Assembly: GCA_903895725.1 (NCBI GenBank)
Contig: CAITUV010000043.1
Location: 199,298 to 263,297 of the forward strand
Direction of reading: 5' to 3'
Length of the DNA: 64,000 bases
DNA from: an uncultured Myxococcales bacterium
Lineage (GTDB): Bacteria > Myxococcota_A > UBA9042 > CAIXZC01
Position 1 is the first letter of the stretch; the number at the start of each line of letters is the position of its first letter. This document shows, in pieces, positions 23,569-32,590 of this stretch. The position numbers were made by a program, and so were the translations under genes. The notes under the pieces were generated by a model, which had not been told where the DNA came from, ran no database searches, and saw only the letters and a program-made list of their open reading frames with translations.

Positions 23569-26500
23569 CTATTTGATCAACTTGCCTCGGCCGGTGGCAA
23601 TCCAGGCGAAGTTGAGCAGGAGCTTGAACCCCGGCGGAGAGCCGGCCGAGCAGCCGCAGTTCATTACGCAGCCCCAGTCGCCGCCGACGAAGGCAACCCA
23701 GCCGTTGCCGACCTTCTTGCCGGACACATAGGGAGAGGATCCCCGGTGCACGATCTCCTGGACGCCGCCGGCCAAATTGAGCTGTCCCCCCTGGTCCCAG
23801 CCGCCGGTCTGGCTGAACTCGGACTCGTTGAACTTGAACGGATAGTTGTACAGGTCCGACGGGAGGATGAACTGCGAGGCGGCGCCGGGACCTGACGTGC
23901 TTCCGCCCCAGGAAATGGACAGGCCGAAGTGCTGGTTGAGGTCCACGACACTGGCACCGCCGCAGTCGTCGAAGATCAGGACGCCGCCCTTGTCGACCCA
24001 GGTCTTGAGCTTGGCCTGGTGATCGGCCGGAATCACGAAGTCGCCGTGGCTGTGGTAGTAGAGCACGTCGAGCTTGCTGAGGTCCTCGCTCCCCACGTCA
24101 GTGAAGTGCTGGCTGTAGGAGAGGTCGCATGTGGCAGCCGCTTCCTTCTCAGTCGTGACCTCGAGGCCGGTTATGGAAGTGAACTCGGGGCCCGAGCCGT
24201 TGATGGTTCGCAGCACTGCAAGCTGGTCTCCGCCCAGGTCGCCCCAGTTGGCAAAGCCGATCCGCACCGTGCACTGCTGCGTGACCGACTGGGTGACCGT
24301 GGTGCACCCGCTGGTCACCTGGACCTGCTGCGTACCGTCGAGGATGTAAGCCAGATCCACGGTCCCCGTGGCTCCCGGAGCGATGCCGCCTGCCGGCAGG
24401 GTGAAGCCGACGGAGTTGCCGTCGACCTTGACGTCCAGGGCGGTGAGGGCGGCCTCGCCCTCGTTCTTCACGCTGAGCGACTTGCAGGCAATGCCGGAAA
24501 GCGACATCTTCCAGTTCTCGTCGACTTTCCCGTCGCAGTCGTTGTCGAGCTGGTCGCAGGCTTCCGCCTGGGGCTGGCCGGCCTTGGCCGTGCACTCGAC
24601 GTCCGTGCCGAGGGCGTTGCACTGAAGGACGCCTTCCTTCTTGCAGATGCCAAGTCCATCGCTGCACGGGGCACCGACGGTCCACAGCTCGTCGGTCTGG
24701 CCGTTGCAGTCGTTGTCGAGGGAATCGCACAGCTCGACCTGCTGCCCTTCGAGCGGGTCGCAGGTCTGCGGCTTGCCGCCGACGCAGTTGTCCACGGTGT
24801 GCTCGCAGATTCCCTTTCCGCAGGTCGTTGCTCCGAGCTCCTCGTCGATGCTTCCGTCGCAGTCGTTGTCCTTGCCGTCGCAAATCTCCGGAGCGGGCGT
24901 GCCCTCCTTCGCATTGCAGCTCACGTCGAGGCCGCCGGCCGCACAGACCCAGGTCCCGATGGCGTGGCATTCGCCCTTGCCGAGCTCGCACGGGTCACCC
25001 ACGGGCCAGAGCTCGTCGACGTCACCCTGGCAGTCGTTGTCCTTGCCGTCGCAGATCTCCGCCGCTGCCCCTTCCAACGGGTCGCAGGTCTGCGTCTTTC
25101 CCCCGACGCAATTGTCCACGGCGTGGACACACACTCCGAGGCCGCAGGTCGAAGTTCCCAGGGCCTCGTCGGTCTTGCCGTTACAATCGTTATCCTGGCC
25201 GTCACAGGTTTCCAGACCCGCTCCTTCGAGTGGGTCGCAGCTCTGCGTCTTTCCCCCGACGCAATTGTCCACGGTGTGCTGGCAGACACCCAGGCCGCAG
25301 GTCGTCGAGCCCAGGCCTTCGTCCACCTCACCCTGGCAGTCGTTGTCTTTGCCGTCGCACAGCTCCGGGGCTTCCGGGCGGACCGTCGGGTCGAAGGGCG
25401 CACAGTCCTTGGAGTCGACGGCACCGTCGTTGTCGTCGTCCTCGTCGCACGCGTTGCCCTCCTTGTCCTTGTCGAAGTCCCCCTGGTCCGGGTTGGCAAC
25501 CTTGGGACAGTTGTCCGAGACATCGGGAACGCCGTCGTTGTCGTCGTCCAGGTCGACGCAGTCCGCCTTGCCATCCGAATCGAGGTCAGCGAAGAGCTCG
25601 TCGACCTTCTTGTTGCAGTCGTTGTCGAGCCCGTCGCAGATCTCGTCCGCCCCCGGATAGACGGTCTCGTCGAGCGGCTTGCAGTCGCCACCGACCACCG
25701 CGGTGTACAGCTCGTCCGGGGCGCAGAGGCACTTGGTCTGCCCCTCGACGCCGAACCCGTCCTGGTCGAGGTCGAGCAGGTAGCTCTGGCAGCCGGCCGC
25801 ACCCTTCTCGTCGACCTCGGAATCACAGTCGTCGTCAATGCCGTTGCAGGCCTCTTTGGCCAGGTGGGAGATGGCCGGGTCGGTGGGAGCACAGTCGGTC
25901 AGGTCGTTTTCCGAGTCGTTGTCGTCGTCGTCGTCGCAGGCATCACCGAGCGGATCCTTGTCCGCGTTGGACTGGTTCTTGTTGGGCACCGAAGGACAAT
26001 TGTCGAGCGCATCCGCAATGCCGTCGCCGTCCTTGTCTCCGTCGCACGCATCCCCCTGGCCGTCCTTGTCCGAGTCGGCCTGCCCCGGGTTGGCAACGAG
26101 CGCACAGTTGTCGGAGTCGTCAGGGACTGCGTCGTTGTCGTCATCCGGGTCGCAGGCATCTCCCAGCTTGTCCTTGTCGGTATCCAGCCCGTCGGGGTTG
26201 AAAGCATCGGGGCAGTTGTCCAATGCGTCGGGGACCTCGTCGCAGTCCGCGTCCCAGACCGCCAGCTCGGGAAGGAAGCAGCCGAAGTCGCAGGCATCCC
26301 CGTACTTGTCCTTGTCCACGTCCGCCTGGTCCGGGTTGGGGACCGCAGGGCAGTTGTCCTTCTCGTCGATGACCGTGTCGCCGTCGTCGTCCCCGTCCAC
26401 GCAGTCGGCCTGGCCGTCCTTGTCGAGGTCGGGGAAGCCGTCGTCTTTCACCGCGTTGCAGTCGTTGTCGTTGCCGTCGCAGATTTCCTCCGAGGCCCCC

Positions 26501-27834
26501 TCCAGGGGGTCACAGGCCTGGGGTACGCCGTCCACGCAATTGGGGGCGGTGTGCTGGCAGGCACCCTTTCCGCAGGCGCTCGATCCGAGTTGCTCGTCGA
26601 TTTCCTTGTCGCAATCGTCATCCCCGCCGTTGCACTTTTCTTCGGCGCCGGGATGGATGGCCGCGTTGAACGGAGCGCAGTCGGTCAGGTCCGGGGCCTG
26701 GTCATTGTCGTCGTCGTCGTCGCAGGCATCCCCCTGCGAGTCGTAGTCGAAGTTGGCCTGGTCCGCGTTGGCCACCTTGGGGCAGTTGTCGATTCCATCG
26801 GCCACGCCGTCGAGGTCGTCATCTTCGGTCATGCAATCAGCAATGCCGTCCTGATTGGCATCGTCGAACTCTTCGTCCACGCTGCCGTCGCAGTCGTCGT
26901 CCTTGCCGTTGCAGGCTTCGACCGAGGCCCCCTCGAGCGGGTCGCATTCGCCCGGCACGCCCTCGCCGCAGTTGGGGACGGTATGCTCGCACTCACCCAG
27001 CCCGCACGTGGTCTGCCCCAGCTCTTCGTCGACCTTGCCGTCGCAGTCATTGTCCTTGGCGTCGCACGCTTCAGTCGTGGGGAACTGGGCGTCGCACGCG
27101 GCCAGGCCGGCATCGGAGCACTGGCGCTGGCCGATGCACTTGCCGGCATCGTTTTCGATGAAGCAGAAGGTCTTGGCACCGGAGGCGATGGCGATGCTGT
27201 TGCAGGTGCACTCGGTCCCCTCGGCAGGAACGCACTGCTCGGCAGTGCCTCCGCCGGCAAGGGGAGCCTCGGCGCAGACGAAGCCATCGGGACAGCCGAC
27301 GGCACAGTCTCCTCCGCAGAAGCTGCCTGCGGCGCCGAGGTCGACGCAGCGTCCGCCCATGTCGATGTCGGGCGGGTTGCAGGGGCTGTTGTCCGAGCAG
27401 GGGATGCAGAGGCGGACGTGGACCGGCATGCACAGGTAGAGCACGTCGGGAGGCTGGGACATGTCCGCAGCGCAGGTCGTCCCGTCCGGGCACTCCTCGG
27501 TGCACGGCACGGTGCACATCTTCCCCAGGCTCCCCTCGACGCACAGGCCGGAGAGGCAATCGTCAGAACCCTCGCAGGGCCAGCCAAAGCCACCGTCCTG
27601 GAAGGTGTCGAGATCGACCAGCTCGCCGATCTCGAAGAGGACTTCGCCGGGGGTCCAGGGCTCCTCGGTTGCCTCCGCCGCGACCTCGGCGACCGTTTCG
27701 ACCGAGGCCTCCGGCGCGGCACCATCGGGTATGGCCACCTCGTCTGCATCGGACTGGTTCTGGACGACCCCACCGGAACAGGATGCCGCACCCAGTGAGA
27801 GGACATAGAAGAACACGGCGAGATCTCTTCGCAT
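23569..27834 (-). CDS. MopE/thrombospondin-3-repeat lipoprotein with C-terminal DUF4159-like domain
   Basis: The product is 1,421 residues, with AAGGAG before ATG 27834 and a lipoprotein-type signal (GAASC, Cys19). A Cys-rich N-terminal part is followed by two repeat types up to about residue 1130. One is MopE-like metal-binding units of the form CDGKDNDCDGxxDE with TCGLGxCxHT partners. The other is thrombospondin type-3 calcium loops such as DSDKDGQGDACDGD. After an Ig-like stretch comes a ~230-residue C-terminal region (VLYYHSHGDFVIP, GGVLIFDDCGG, FVGGDWGC) resembling the DUF4159/glutamine-amidotransferase-like fold. MopE proteins bind copper in methanotrophs. Here a calcium- or metal-binding surface role is inferred. 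Confidence 0.82.
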   Translation of the reverse strand: MRRDLAVFFYVLSLGAASCSGGVVQNQSDADEVAIPDGAAPEASVETVAEVAAEATEEPWTPGEVLFEIGELVDLDTFQDGGFGWPCEGSDDCLSGLCVEGSLGKMCTVPCTEECPDGTTCAADMSQPPDVLYLCMPVHVRLCIPCSDNSPCNPPDIDMGGRCVDLGAAGSFCGGDCAVGCPDGFVCAEAPLAGGGTAEQCVPAEGTECTCNSIAIASGAKTFCFIENDAGKCIGQRQCSDAGLAACDAQFPTTEACDAKDNDCDGKVDEELGQTTCGLGECEHTVPNCGEGVPGECDPLEGASVEACNGKDDDCDGSVDEEFDDANQDGIADCMTEDDDLDGVADGIDNCPKVANADQANFDYDSQGDACDDDDDNDQAPDLTDCAPFNAAIHPGAEEKCNGGDDDCDKEIDEQLGSSACGKGACQHTAPNCVDGVPQACDPLEGASEEICDGNDNDCNAVKDDGFPDLDKDGQADCVDGDDDGDTVIDEKDNCPAVPNPDQADVDKDKYGDACDFGCFLPELAVWDADCDEVPDALDNCPDAFNPDGLDTDKDKLGDACDPDDDNDAVPDDSDNCALVANPGQADSDKDGQGDACDGDKDGDGIADALDNCPSVPNKNQSNADKDPLGDACDDDDDNDSENDLTDCAPTDPAISHLAKEACNGIDDDCDSEVDEKGAAGCQSYLLDLDQDGFGVEGQTKCLCAPDELYTAVVGGDCKPLDETVYPGADEICDGLDNDCNKKVDELFADLDSDGKADCVDLDDDNDGVPDVSDNCPKVANPDQGDFDKDKEGNACDEDDDNDGAVDSKDCAPFDPTVRPEAPELCDGKDNDCQGEVDEGLGSTTCGLGVCQHTVDNCVGGKTQSCDPLEGAGLETCDGQDNDCNGKTDEALGTSTCGLGVCVHAVDNCVGGKTQTCDPLEGAAAEICDGKDNDCQGDVDELWPVGDPCELGKGECHAIGTWVCAAGGLDVSCNAKEGTPAPEICDGKDNDCDGSIDEELGATTCGKGICEHTVDNCVGGKPQTCDPLEGQQVELCDSLDNDCNGQTDELWTVGAPCSDGLGICKKEGVLQCNALGTDVECTAKAGQPQAEACDQLDNDCDGKVDENWKMSLSGIACKSLSVKNEGEAALTALDVKVDGNSVGFTLPAGGIAPGATGTVDLAYILDGTQQVQVTSGCTTVTQSVTQQCTVRIGFANWGDLGGDQLAVLRTINGSGPEFTSITGLEVTTEKEAAATCDLSYSQHFTDVGSEDLSKLDVLYYHSHGDFVIPADHQAKLKTWVDKGGVLIFDDCGGASVVDLNQHFGLSISWGGSTSGPGAASQFILPSDLYNYPFKFNESEFSQTGGWDQGGQLNLAGGVQEIVHRGSSPYVSGKKVGNGWVAFVGGDWGCVMNCGCSAGSPPGFKLLLNFAWIATGRGKLIK

Positions 27835-27922
27835 CCCGAAGACTCCTTTTGCAGCAGTATGCTCAAATCCACCCGCAGCCGGGACCCCTATGATTCAAGG
27901 GTACCTCTGCGGTTTCAACCCC

Positions 27923-28630
27923 TCACTGTCCGTCCGGCGGCGGAGGCATGTAGCACGTCGGCCCCGGCACGTCCTTTTCCTGCACGACCTCGTCCTGCGT
28001 CTCGCCCGCGGTCACATCCGGATCGAACGGCGGCGCGTAGCAGGTCGGTCCGGGCACGTCCGGAAAGCCGCCGTCGTGGACGTCCGACACGGCATCGGGC
28101 GGCAGCGGCTTGTAGCAGGTCGGAACCAGGTCCTCCTGCGAGCCGACGTCCGCGTAGCAGGTCGGCTGAACTTCCCCGGGGGGCGTCACGATGTCGATGG
28201 CATAGCAGGTGGGTGCGGGATCATCCTGGACCTCGAGTGGGGGCATGTAACACATCGGGCCCTGATCCTGACTGTTGTCGGGAAGCTGGACATCCGCATA
28301 GCAGGTGGTTTGCGGCTCGTCCGGGACGTTCATGTCCGGGGCATAGCACAGCACCTGGTCCGGCTGGGGCTGCATGTCGGAGTAGCAGAGCTGCTGGACG
28401 TCCTGGACGTCCTTGGGCCCGTTGGCCGTTCCGTCATCCTTCTCTGCCGGGCACCCCACCATGAGCATGCCGCCGCCCAGCAGGGTGAGCACCGTGGCCC
28501 ACAGCGACACGCGCCAGCGGTACAGCCGGGTGCCTCGCTTCTTCCCGCCCGCGATCAGCAGAACGCCGATCACCGCGACCAGGGCTCCCACCAGGATCCA
28601 TTTCCAGGCTGCGACCGCCATCGTCTTCAT
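27923..28630 (-). CDS. Membrane-anchored Cys-Tyr repeat protein A
   Basis: The product is 235 residues from ATG 28630 (GAGGAG upstream). Two hydrophobic segments (about 9-28 and 42-59) are joined by a basic, WR-containing loop; the second ends in LMVGC (Cys60), which resembles a lipobox. The remaining 175 residues are acidic and proline-rich, and contain nine Cys-Tyr pairs spaced about 10-25 residues apart, mostly TCYAP, TCYAD or TCYMP. There are no other cysteines in the repeat part. The neighbour upstream is a paralogue in both membrane part and repeats. I do not know a named family. The repeated CY cores look like sites for modification or metal/cofactor binding outside the membrane, which is inference. 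Confidence 0.6.
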   Translation of the reverse strand: MKTMAVAAWKWILVGALVAVIGVLLIAGGKKRGTRLYRWRVSLWATVLTLLGGGMLMVGCPAEKDDGTANGPKDVQDVQQLCYSDMQPQPDQVLCYAPDMNVPDEPQTTCYADVQLPDNSQDQGPMCYMPPLEVQDDPAPTCYAIDIVTPPGEVQPTCYADVGSQEDLVPTCYKPLPPDAVSDVHDGGFPDVPGPTCYAPPFDPDVTAGETQDEVVQEKDVPGPTCYMPPPPDGQ

Positions 28631-28661
28631 GAGGTTCTCCTCGATAGGCCGGCGAGCGGGC

Positions 28662-29321
28662 CTACTTCACGTCCGGGGGAAGAGGATCGTAGCACATGAT
28701 CTGGACGTCCTCTTCCTTCGAGTCGGTCTTGACATCCTGCTCGGTCCAGTCGGGAGGAAGGGGGGCGTAGCAGGTGACCTGCACGTCGGGAGTAGCCGTG
28801 CCTTCGTCGACCATGTCGAGCGCCACCAGGTAGCAGGTCGGTCCCAGATCCGGTTGAATGGTGGTACCGTCGGGCTCCACGGTATTGCCGTCCGGTTTGA
28901 CGTCCATGATCGGCTCGTAGCACATGACCGGGATATCCTCTTCCTTCTGGTCGGCCCTGACATCCTGCTCGGTCCAGTCGGGCGGACGGGGAGCGTAGCA
29001 AGTGACCTGCATGTCGGGCGGCGGCAGCAGGTCGGCCTGGGCGTCGGGTTGAACCGTCTGCTCCTGAAGGAGGTCGCCGGGCGGGACCGCAGCGTAGCAT
29101 TGGGAGGTTCCGGGCAGCTCACAGCCGCTCATCGTGGCCCCCAGAGAAATCAGGCCGATGCCTCCCATCAGGGACAGCGCCAGGGTCCACATGGCCATGC
29201 GCCAGCGGTAGGTGCGGGTGCCGCGCTTGCGCCCCAGCCCGAACAGCAGCAACCCGCCGACTGCGGCTACAAGCACCGCAATCACGATCCATTTCCACGC
29301 GGCCAAGGTCATTGCCTTCAT
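28662..29321 (-). CDS. Membrane-anchored Cys-Tyr repeat protein B
   Basis: The product is 219 residues. ATG 29321 is chosen because GGAGGG lies just ahead. The first 65 residues align with the downstream paralogue (MKAMTLAAWKWI against MKTMAVAAWKWI, then KRGT-YRWR and a second hydrophobic segment). Cys67 follows the second segment in TMSGC. The tail is acidic and proline-rich, with six Cys-Tyr pairs (QCYAA, TCYAP, MCYEP, TCYLV, TCYAP, MCYDP). Two long units, TCYAP-PPDWTEQDV followed by MCY-P, are nearly duplicated. The gap to the next gene is 31 bases, so the two form an operon. Function unknown. Confidence 0.6.
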   Translation of the reverse strand: MKAMTLAAWKWIVIAVLVAAVGGLLLFGLGRKRGTRTYRWRMAMWTLALSLMGGIGLISLGATMSGCELPGTSQCYAAVPPGDLLQEQTVQPDAQADLLPPPDMQVTCYAPRPPDWTEQDVRADQKEEDIPVMCYEPIMDVKPDGNTVEPDGTTIQPDLGPTCYLVALDMVDEGTATPDVQVTCYAPLPPDWTEQDVKTDSKEEDVQIMCYDPLPPDVK

Positions 29322-29441
29322 GGTACCCTCCACCCGACATGCGCCTGTAGCATACTCCGTGAAGGACGTGTGCGCAACGGCGCGTGTTATTGTTGATCCC
29401 GGGCGTGAGCACGACTAGGATAACAGCCCTGGAGGTCGGGC

Positions 29442-30116
29442 ATGGGCCGATATGTCCGTTCGATGCTGTTGGCTGCTGGCTGGATGTGCGCGTGCACGGG
29501 GGTCGGACGTCTGCCGGTCGAGGACGTGGAGGCGAAGGATCTTCCCGTTGCGACCGAGGTCGTGGACTCTGTTCCCGGTGTGGACGTCCCCGATGGCGCC
29601 GATTCGGCTGACGCTCCCGATGCTTCCGACCCGGTCTGCGAAATCCAGTCGGACGGCACGCTGAAGTATCTCACCATCGACCTGAACGGGGCTCGCTGCA
29701 AGTTCACGCTGGCGGAGGCCAAGGCCGGAATCACGTTCAAGTACCGGATCGTGGTGGACAAAGCGGTGCTCAACGTGGTCAGCTATGCGCTCGATGCCGG
29801 TCATTGCGACGAAGCGGGTTCCTCCGGGCTCAAGGTGTTCGAGAAGATCCACGGTGACGGCCAGTCCTGGTGCATCTGCGACGAGGGGCTGTGCGGGCCT
29901 TCGGGCGAGGCCATCGAGATTGCCGAGGGGGTCTACGAGGACTCGTTCACCTGGGACGGCGTCAACTGGAATGGCCCGTCCGATACCGCAAGCCCGAAGG
30001 GAGAGCCGTTTCCGCCCGGCGTGTACACGCTCGTGCTGAGGGCGGAAGGTACCTACGGAACCGGCGAGATCCTGTTCGCCGAAACCGCGACCATGCAGAT
30101 CACATTGGTGGAGTAG
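29442..30116 (+). CDS. Putative lipoprotein of unknown function
   Basis: The product is 224 residues with GGAGG before ATG 29442. The signal peptide ends around ACTGVG, with Cys16/Cys18 as possible lipidation residues. A Asp/Ala-rich linker (about 30-65) precedes a compact domain with about six cysteines (SWCICDEGLCG) and beta-rich ending. No family is recognised. It is divergent from the Cys-Tyr pair, sharing a promoter region of about 120 bases, and converges with the Sel1 protein gene. Confidence 0.6.
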   Translation: MGRYVRSMLLAAGWMCACTGVGRLPVEDVEAKDLPVATEVVDSVPGVDVPDGADSADAPDASDPVCEIQSDGTLKYLTIDLNGARCKFTLAEAKAGITFKYRIVVDKAVLNVVSYALDAGHCDEAGSSGLKVFEKIHGDGQSWCICDEGLCGPSGEAIEIAEGVYEDSFTWDGVNWNGPSDTASPKGEPFPPGVYTLVLRAEGTYGTGEILFAETATMQITLVE

Positions 30117-30133
30117 GGGGCTACCGGGGGGTC

Positions 30134-30149
30134 GGGGGCAGGCGCCCCC
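30134..30149. terminator. Strong GC hairpin between convergent genes
   Basis: GGGGGC (30134-30139) and GCCCCC (30144-30149) pair perfectly around a 4-base loop, between the genes ending at 30116 and 30208. There is no T tract, so it would be a rho-independent-like stem of low efficiency or a pausing site. Confidence 0.4.
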
Positions 30150-30207
30150 ATCGGACATGGAGCTTTAAGGGCCCTTCCTGCTCGCTGCTCACCCGCCTCC
30201 GCCACGG

Positions 30208-32487
30208 CTACGGCGTGGCAGGCTGCCCGCTGCTTGTCTTTCTCAGCCACAGCACTCGGCAGGCCCCCTTCTTCCCGGCATCGCAGTCCTTCTTGAGGAA
30301 CATCTCTCCCTGGCTGCGCAGCTCGGCGGAGAGCTCGGGCTCTTCCAACGCGTTCCAGTCGGCCAGAGCCAGGCAGCACTCTCCGTCCTGGCGTTCCCGG
30401 CAGCAGGCGGTGGCCTCGTCCATGGCCGAGTCGGCGAGGTTTCGGGCAGTATCTTCGTCCTTGGCCATGGTGAGCATGGCCCACTGGATGCAGCCTGCGG
30501 CAAAACCGGCGTCGCAGGCGGCCCGGAACCAGGGGATGGCCTCATCGGGCTTCTTGCGGGCGTAGGCGTTGAGTGAGCCGAGGTTGAAGCAGGAGGCCCC
30601 CTTCATGGTGCCGGCCTCGTCTGCGCAGCCGGCCTCCATCTGGCGGGCCGCTTCGTCGTCCATTTCGAGTCCGAACGCGACCCATCCAGCCAGAGCGCAG
30701 GCATCAATCCGGCCTCGCTGGCAGGCGGCTCGGAAGGCATCGAGGGCCTTGTCCATGGAGGGCTTGAGCCGTTCGCCGGTGTACCAGAGGAGCCCGTTGG
30801 CCACGCACGACTCGGCCACTCCCATGTCGCAAGCCTTCTTGTGCATTGCGGCGGCCTTGTCGGCCCCGACTCCACCTTCGTCGCCGACCGCTCCGTTCTG
30901 ATACATCCGGGCCACCTGGGCGCAGCCGTCCGCGATGTCGAGGCGGCAGGCGGCCATGAAGTGCTCCCGGCCCTCCTTGGGGGCCTTGTCCCCTCCAATC
31001 CCTTCGGCGGCCATTCGGCCTGCGTCCATGCAGGCCTTGGCATGTCCCAGCTCGCAGGCCCGTGCAAACATCTGCCGGGCGCCGTTGAGGTCCTTTTCTC
31101 CCTCCTTGTCCGCCCCCTCGCCCTTGGCCAGCATGACGGCGAGGAACGCGCATCCGGCGGGGTCGTCGAGCTCGCAGCCTCGAAGGAAGTAGCTCTTGGC
31201 GGCTTTGAGGTCCTTGCTTCTCCCGTCCCCGTTGTAGCAGGCGGGGCCGAGGAAGCGGCAGATCTCCACGACGCCCTGGATGCAGGCCTTGTCGAGGACG
31301 GGCCATGCCTGGTCCCGTACGGCCGGGTCGCTGCTGGTCTGGAGAGCGGCCCCCCAGACGGCGCAGCCTGCGGGAATCCCGCCATCGCAAGCCGTTCGGC
31401 CAAGCTGAGCGGCCTTGTCCTGGTCGGCGGCAAGCCCGTACTTGCCTTTCGCAAAGGCGGCACCGAGGTAGTAGCACGGCTCGAACAGACCGGCCTCGCA
31501 CGCGACCCCCCACAGCTCGAGCCCTCGGGCCGCGTCGGGAGCACCTCCCTTTCCCTGGACCAGCCAGGTTCCGAGCTTGGCGCATTCCACCTGGTGGGCG
31601 GGGTCGCAGCTCCGCTCGAGGAAGGAGCGAGCCTCGGGGAGGCGCTCGTCCCCACCCGTCTGCTCGACGATGAGGGCCAGGTAAGCACACCCATCCGTGC
31701 AGCCCGTTTCGCAGGCAGCCTGCATGAGGGCCCATCCCTTGTCCTGCTCCCGATCGCCCCCCTCGCCCAGCCAGGTGAGCAGCCCGAGCGTGGCGCACCC
31801 TTTCTGCTCTCCGGTGCTGCAGGCCTTGTCCGCGAAGTGCCGGGCACGGGAGGGGTCGGCCTGCCCCCCGATGGCGGCGTGAAGCATGGAGGCCAGCTCC
31901 GCACATGCGGACATGCTGCCTCCGTCGGTGCAGGCCTTCTCATAGAGAACGCGGGATGCGGCCTGGTTCTGGGGCACGCCGTGACGGGAGTTGGACTGCA
32001 TGTTTGCTGCCATCTCGCAGGCAACGTAGAGCCGGGCATCGCACAGGGCGGTGAACAGGCGGAGGGCTTCGACGGGGTCTTCGGGGCCGCCGTCTCCGCT
32101 CAGGACCATGAATGCGGCAAGGCCGCACTCCTCCTTCATTTCTGCGATGCGGTCGGGGGCGCACGACTTGAGCAGCAGCTCCCGGGCCTTGTCCAGGTCG
32201 ACGGGACCCCCTTCCCCCTTCTTGAGCATCTTGCCCAGGAACGCACAGGCCCAGCGTTCGCCGCCCTCGCAGCCGAGGTCGTACCACTCGCGGGCCTTCT
32301 CGAGGTTCACCGGGCCACCCACTCCCTTCTGCGAATACAGGCCGAGCTCATAGCAGGAGCGGGCATCTCCCTGGAGGCACAAGTCCCTCATGGAAGGCGG
32401 ATCGCCGGCCAGCAGGGGGCCCGATGCCATCAGGGCAAGAGACAGAGTCAATGCCAGTGCCGCAAGCCGTCGGGTGAAGTCATGCAT
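30208..32487 (-). CDS. Exported Sel1-like repeat protein
   Basis: The product is 759 residues from ATG 32487; an upstream in-frame start at 32514 lacks a clear site. A signal peptide (about 1-27, ending LLAGD) sends it to the periplasm. The rest is tandem ~36-40 residue Sel1-type helical repeats, recognisable by A-x-Y-x-x-A-C-x-x-G, with pairs such as DARSCYELGLYSQKGVGG and GCAFLAVMLAKGEG. The conserved cysteines, usually two per repeat, suggest disulfide-stapled helices as in periplasmic cysteine-rich Sel1 (Hcp-like) proteins. These are protein-interaction scaffolds; the partner is unknown. Confidence 0.85.
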   Translation of the reverse strand: MHDFTRRLAALALTLSLALMASGPLLAGDPPSMRDLCLQGDARSCYELGLYSQKGVGGPVNLEKAREWYDLGCEGGERWACAFLGKMLKKGEGGPVDLDKARELLLKSCAPDRIAEMKEECGLAAFMVLSGDGGPEDPVEALRLFTALCDARLYVACEMAANMQSNSRHGVPQNQAASRVLYEKACTDGGSMSACAELASMLHAAIGGQADPSRARHFADKACSTGEQKGCATLGLLTWLGEGGDREQDKGWALMQAACETGCTDGCAYLALIVEQTGGDERLPEARSFLERSCDPAHQVECAKLGTWLVQGKGGAPDAARGLELWGVACEAGLFEPCYYLGAAFAKGKYGLAADQDKAAQLGRTACDGGIPAGCAVWGAALQTSSDPAVRDQAWPVLDKACIQGVVEICRFLGPACYNGDGRSKDLKAAKSYFLRGCELDDPAGCAFLAVMLAKGEGADKEGEKDLNGARQMFARACELGHAKACMDAGRMAAEGIGGDKAPKEGREHFMAACRLDIADGCAQVARMYQNGAVGDEGGVGADKAAAMHKKACDMGVAESCVANGLLWYTGERLKPSMDKALDAFRAACQRGRIDACALAGWVAFGLEMDDEAARQMEAGCADEAGTMKGASCFNLGSLNAYARKKPDEAIPWFRAACDAGFAAGCIQWAMLTMAKDEDTARNLADSAMDEATACCRERQDGECCLALADWNALEEPELSAELRSQGEMFLKKDCDAGKKGACRVLWLRKTSSGQPATP

Positions 32488-32590
32488 GTGGGCCAATCTC
32501 CCCTTGTCGCGCACGGATTATAGATCGGGCTTGCGCAAGGGGCAAACTCGGGACGGTTCGTCGGCCGCTGCGTCGGGGAAGGGGGGACGA

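Noticed and set aside
23929..27798. Plus-strand open frame of 1,289 codons
   Set aside because: It is the mirror of the MopE/TSP3 repeat gene. Its translation is a Val/Leu-rich repeat made by reverse reading of GAC/GTC codons, with no signal or start site.
30841..32523. Plus-strand open frame of 560 codons
   Set aside because: Antisense to the Sel1-repeat gene, which shows clear repeats and a signal peptide.
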